Assembly: GCA_039961715.1 (NCBI GenBank)
Contig: JABRVW010000200.1
Coordinates: 1-7,740, forward strand
DNA from: JACQPU01 sp039961715
GTDB lineage: Bacteria; Bacteroidota; Ignavibacteria; UBA10030
Length of the DNA: 7,740 nt
Direction of reading: 5' to 3'
The notes under the pieces were generated by a model. That model worked only from the letters and a program-made list of their open reading frames with translations, was not told where the DNA came from and did not search any database. Positions 6,303-7,740 of the stretch are shown piece by piece; position 1 is the first letter of the stretch; each line of letters starts with the position of its first letter. The position numbers were made by a program, and so were the translations under genes.

Positions 6303-6950
6303 TCAGAATTCCGCCAGAACCGTTTCACCGGCAACCGCCTTGTCGCCGGACTGCACTTTAGGGGTTGCTGAGCGAGGGACGAACACATCGACCCGTGAGC
6401 CGAATTTGATCATGCCGAACCGCTCCCCTGCCTTCACCGAGTCTCCCAGGTTCAGGGTGCAGACGATCCTTCGGGCCACGAAGCCGGCGATTTGCTTGAA
6501 CATCACCCTGCCCTTGTGGTTTTCCATGCCGATGATCATTTGTTCATTTTTCTCGGAGGCTTTGTCCTCAAACGCCGCAAAGTATTCGCCGGGCATGTAC
6601 CGCAGATGGGCGACCTGGCCGGAAATCGGGTTGCGGTTCACGTGGACGTTCAGGGGGGACATGAAGACGCTGATCTGGTAAGCAGGGGCCTTCAGGAACT
6701 CTGTCTCTTCGACCTCCGTGACTCCAATGACCTTCCCGTCTGCCGGGGAAAGCACCAGGTTTTCGCCGGCCGGGGGCGTGCGGTCGGGATCCCTGAAAAA
6801 ATTCGCCGTGAAGCCAAAGAAGAGCAGGGCGATGACGATGATGGAGTATTTGATTGTCTTGGGTTCGATGAGGAAGAGGGCCACCAGGATCAGGGCTATG
6901 CAGATTCCTGTAATAGTGAAAAAGACGTCATAGCCATATTTTGTGATCAT
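6303..6950 (-). CDS. psd: Phosphatidylserine decarboxylase, short membrane-anchored form
   Basis: From ATG 6950 this is a 215-residue proenzyme that makes phosphatidylethanolamine from phosphatidylserine. Two hydrophobic segments (about 9-28 and 33-48) lead to FFRDPDR (51-57), typical of the short Psd form. SPADGKV (68-74), MSPLNVHVNRNP (97-108, His103) and GENHKGR-like GMENHKGR (141-148) follow. The autocatalytic cleavage site that forms the pyruvoyl group is Gly184-Ser185 in IKFGSRVDVF. This form usually has GS at the site where the E. coli enzyme has LGST. An upstream in-frame GTG/ATG region would add 16 non-conserved residues that overlap the promoter, so MITKYGYDVF is preferred. pssA follows after 4 bp. 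Confidence 0.95.
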   Translation of the reverse strand: MITKYGYDVFFTITGICIALILVALFLIEPKTIKYSIIVIALLFFGFTANFFRDPDRTPPAGENLVLSPADGKVIGVTEVEETEFLKAPAYQISVFMSPLNVHVNRNPISGQVAHLRYMPGEYFAAFEDKASEKNEQMIIGMENHKGRVMFKQIAGFVARRIVCTLNLGDSVKAGERFGMIKFGSRVDVFVPRSATPKVQSGDKAVAGETVLAEF

Positions 6951-6988
6951 GATGCTTGGGGAACCCGGGGAGAAGCAGTTCTGAGAAG

Positions 6989-7017
6989 AATTTACCAAAA
7001 ATTGCCCCGAATGTCAA
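6989..7017 (-). promoter_or_regulatory. Sigma-70-type promoter for the psd-pssA operon
   Basis: On the minus strand a perfect -35 TTGACA (7012-7017) is separated by exactly 17 bp from TAAATT (6989-6994), a good -10. Transcription would begin near 6982, about 32 nt ahead of the psd ATG at 6950. It is the strongest promoter-like sequence seen upstream of any gene here and fits the start of the minus-strand gene run. Confidence 0.7.
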
Positions 7018-7065
7018 CGCGACGGAAGAGGGATTGAAGATGGGCGGGAATCAGGCGAAACGACG

Positions 7066-7094
7066 TTGGAAAGGAGGAGAGAATTTTGTATTTT
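7066..7094 (+). promoter_or_regulatory. Possible promoter for the tRNA block
   Basis: TTGGAA (7066-7071) lies 17 bp before TATTTT (7089-7094), each matching four of six consensus positions. It is divergent from the psd promoter and would start near 7101, ahead of the 8-bp array and tRNA-Gln. Evidence is spacing and position only. Confidence 0.35.
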
Positions 7095-7113
7095 AGGCAG
7101 GTGATGGAATGTA

Positions 7114-7161
7114 GAGTAATGGAGTAATGGAATGATGGAATAATGGAATAATGGAATAACG
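7114..7161. repeat. 8-bp tandem array (GAATAATG-like, 6 units) upstream of tRNA-Gln
   Basis: Six 8-bp units lie in register: GAGTAATG twice, GAATGATG, GAATAATG twice and GAATAACG. The same ATGGAAT word recurs in the hairpins ahead of both tRNA-Glu copies. The right part of the array (7145-7158) can pair with 7169-7182 to form a 14-pair stem with two G-T wobbles and one mismatch, so the leader of tRNA-Gln may fold. Confidence 0.8.
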
Positions 7162-7235
7162 TGTTGGGCATTTCATTGTTCCAAACCGTTGCTTCAGCAC
7201 GGCTCTTCCATATTCCATCCTGGTTTTGCACAGAT

Positions 7236-7308
7236 TGCCCCGTGGTGTAACTGGCAACACGCCTGACTCTGGATCAGGAAAGTCTAGGTTCGAGCCCTAG
7301 CGGGGCAG
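7236..7308 (+). tRNA. tRNA-Gln (anticodon CTG)
   Basis: A complete 73-nt cloverleaf is visible. The acceptor stem is TGCCCCG/CGGGGCA with a G discriminator and no encoded CCA. The D-stem is GTGT/ACAC, the anticodon stem CCTGA/TCAGG with loop CTCTGGA, and the T-arm CTAGG TTCGAGC CCTAG. Anticodon CTG reads the CAG codon. The U1-A72 first pair is typical of bacterial tRNA-Gln recognised by GatCAB; gatA is present in this window. A leader with CTCTTCCAT and ATTCCATC, shared with the tRNA-Glu copies, precedes it. Confidence 0.96.
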
Positions 7309-7332
7309 CAAAGCATTGTAGGATGTGATGGC

Positions 7333-7416
7333 GGAATGGTGGAAGAATGAAGTGACCGAGTATGGAATGCATTTGCAATTCCATCCCTTGCCTCACCACA
7401 ACTCTTCCATCATTCC
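7333..7416 (+). repeat. Large imperfect inverted repeat upstream of the first tRNA-Glu copy
   Basis: GGAATGGTGGAAGA (7333-7346) pairs with TCTTCCATCATTCC (7403-7416), 14 pairs with one G-T. Nested inside, ATGGAATGC (7362-7370) pairs with GCAATTCCAT (7375-7384) with one bulged A and an ATTT loop. No protein gene is seen. The right arm is part of the leader shared by all three tRNA genes. Confidence 0.8.
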
Positions 7417-7436
7417 ATCGCCAGGTCCGCAAAGAT

Positions 7437-7547
7437 GGCCCTATCGCCTAACGGTTCAGGACGCAGCCCTCTCAAGGCTGAAATACGGGTTCTCCGCCTG
7501 CGCATTGGAAAGCATGCTGCGGCGGACAGGGATTCCCGTTAGGGCTT
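7437..7547 (+). pseudogene. tRNA-Glu (CTC) interrupted by a 38-nt palindromic insert in the T-loop
   Basis: This copy matches the intact tRNA-Glu at 7666 base for base except at three places. After ACGGG-TTC (7485-7492), a 38-nt block (7493-7530) separates TTC from GATT of the T-loop, and the T-stem then resumes with CCCGT. In the D-stem GTC is GCC, giving a C-A mismatch at position 11-24. The discriminator is T (7547) instead of A. The acceptor, anticodon arm (loop CTCTCAA) and both halves of the T-stem are otherwise preserved. The combination favours a decaying gene backed up by the intact neighbour. Transcription with a tolerated T-loop extension, or removal of the insert from the RNA, is not excluded. 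Confidence 0.8.
7493..7530 (+). repeat. 38-nt palindromic insertion element within the tRNA T-loop
   Basis: The insert begins TCCGCC (7493-7498) and has GGCGGA at 7521-7526, forming a 6-bp GC-rich stem. Inside, GCAT (7502-7505) pairs with ATGC (7514-7517), separated from the outer stem by a 3x3 internal loop; the tail is CAGG. Comparison with the uninterrupted copy fixes both boundaries with no ambiguity and no target-site duplication. It resembles the short GC-rich palindromes dispersed in many bacterial genomes, but no second copy is in this window. Confidence 0.7.
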
Positions 7548-7561
7548 CAGGATATGATGGC

Positions 7562-7645
7562 GGAATGGTGGAAGAATGAAGTGACCGAGTATGGAATGCA
7601 TTTGCAATTCCATCCCTTGCCTCACCACAACTCTTCCATCATTCC
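7562..7645 (+). repeat. Large imperfect inverted repeat upstream of the intact tRNA-Glu copy
   Basis: This is the duplicate of the structure at 7333-7416, with identical outer arms (7562-7575 and 7632-7645) and an inner hairpin at 7591-7613. It carries no substitutions in the arms, so the duplication is recent or the structure is maintained. Confidence 0.8.
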
Positions 7646-7665
7646 ATTACCAGTTTCGCAAAGAT

Positions 7666-7738
7666 GGCCCTATCGTCTAACGGTTCAGGACGCAGCCCTC
7701 TCAAGGCTGAAATACGGGTTCGATTCCCGTTAGGGCTA
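7666..7738 (+). tRNA. tRNA-Glu (anticodon CTC)
   Basis: A complete 73-nt cloverleaf is visible. The acceptor is GGCCCTA/TAGGGCT with a G1-T72 wobble and an A discriminator; CCA is not encoded. The D-stem GTC/GAC is intact. The anticodon stem is CAGCC/GGCTG with loop CTCTCAA, giving CTC, which reads GAG. The T-arm is ACGGG TTCGATT CCCGT. The gene ends 2 bp before the window edge. Confidence 0.95.
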
Positions 7739-7740
7739 CT

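Larger units (their letters stand above)
7321..7740 (+). repeat. Tandem duplication: hairpin plus tRNA-Glu unit, two copies
   Basis: Copy one is 7321-7549 and copy two is 7550-7740 (window end). They are nearly identical from GGAT[G/A]TGATGGCGG through the tRNA. Removing the 38-nt insert from copy one leaves 191 bp, exactly the length of copy two as seen, so a further copy could begin just past the edge. Differences are a few substitutions in the leader (around 7419-7430 versus 7648-7657), one in the D-stem and one at the discriminator. Confidence 0.93.

Noticed and set aside
6299..6388. 30-codon N-terminal extension of pssA
   Set aside because: It overlaps the end of psd, and the PssA family N-terminus begins at MKITRAVVPSL.
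7485..7540. Archaeal-type bulge-helix-bulge tRNA intron
   Set aside because: The junctions do not form two 3-nt bulges separated by a 4-bp helix, and the protein genes are bacterial.
7325..7579. Plus-strand 84-residue open frame
   Set aside because: It runs through the tRNA-Glu copy and the tandem hairpins, has no recognisable domain and is a by-product of the repeat sequence.

Overview
The window is a compact, moderately GC-rich bacterial segment. Ten protein genes lie head to tail on the minus strand, and a small tRNA block lies on the plus strand at the right end. Gene content (psd-pssA, purS-purQ, tatA, gatA, ADP-type sucD, ndk) and mostly absent Shine-Dalgarno motifs suggest the Bacteroidota/Chlorobiota/Ignavibacteriota (FCB) area. 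This is inference without a phylogenetic test. No phage, transposase or defence genes are visible.

Minus strand, in transcription order: a TTGACA-17-TAAATT promoter near 7000; psd and pssA (phosphatidylethanolamine synthesis, 4 bp apart); a 9-bp tandem array; purS and purQ (FGAM synthase subunits, overlapping by 8 bp); tatA (Tat export); gatA (Glu-tRNA(Gln) amidotransferase A subunit); sucD (succinyl-CoA ligase alpha, with an unusual lysine-rich tail); ndk; a Nudix hydrolase with a degenerate Nudix box; and the 5' part of a NamZ/DUF1343 muramidase gene that runs off the left edge. Most gaps are short, so much of this could be one housekeeping transcript, but the genes serve unrelated pathways.

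Plus strand, 7066 to the end: a possible divergent promoter, an 8-bp tandem array with a stem-loop, tRNA-Gln(CTG), then two tandem copies of a unit made of a large imperfect hairpin plus tRNA-Glu(CTC). The last copy has an intact tRNA-Glu. The first copy carries a clean 38-nt palindromic insertion inside the T-loop, plus a D-stem mismatch and a changed discriminator base. This is the most unusual object in the window.

A second theme is small tandem repeats at gene edges. Three unrelated arrays with a 7-bp period (about five units each) sit at 402-436, 1035-1069 and 2712-2746. One encodes the signal-peptide core of NamZ and another encodes the C-terminus and stop codon of GatA. A 9-bp array lies just ahead of purS and an 8-bp array ahead of the tRNAs. 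The genome appears to tolerate expansion of short repeats at gene boundaries, with some recruited into coding sequence.
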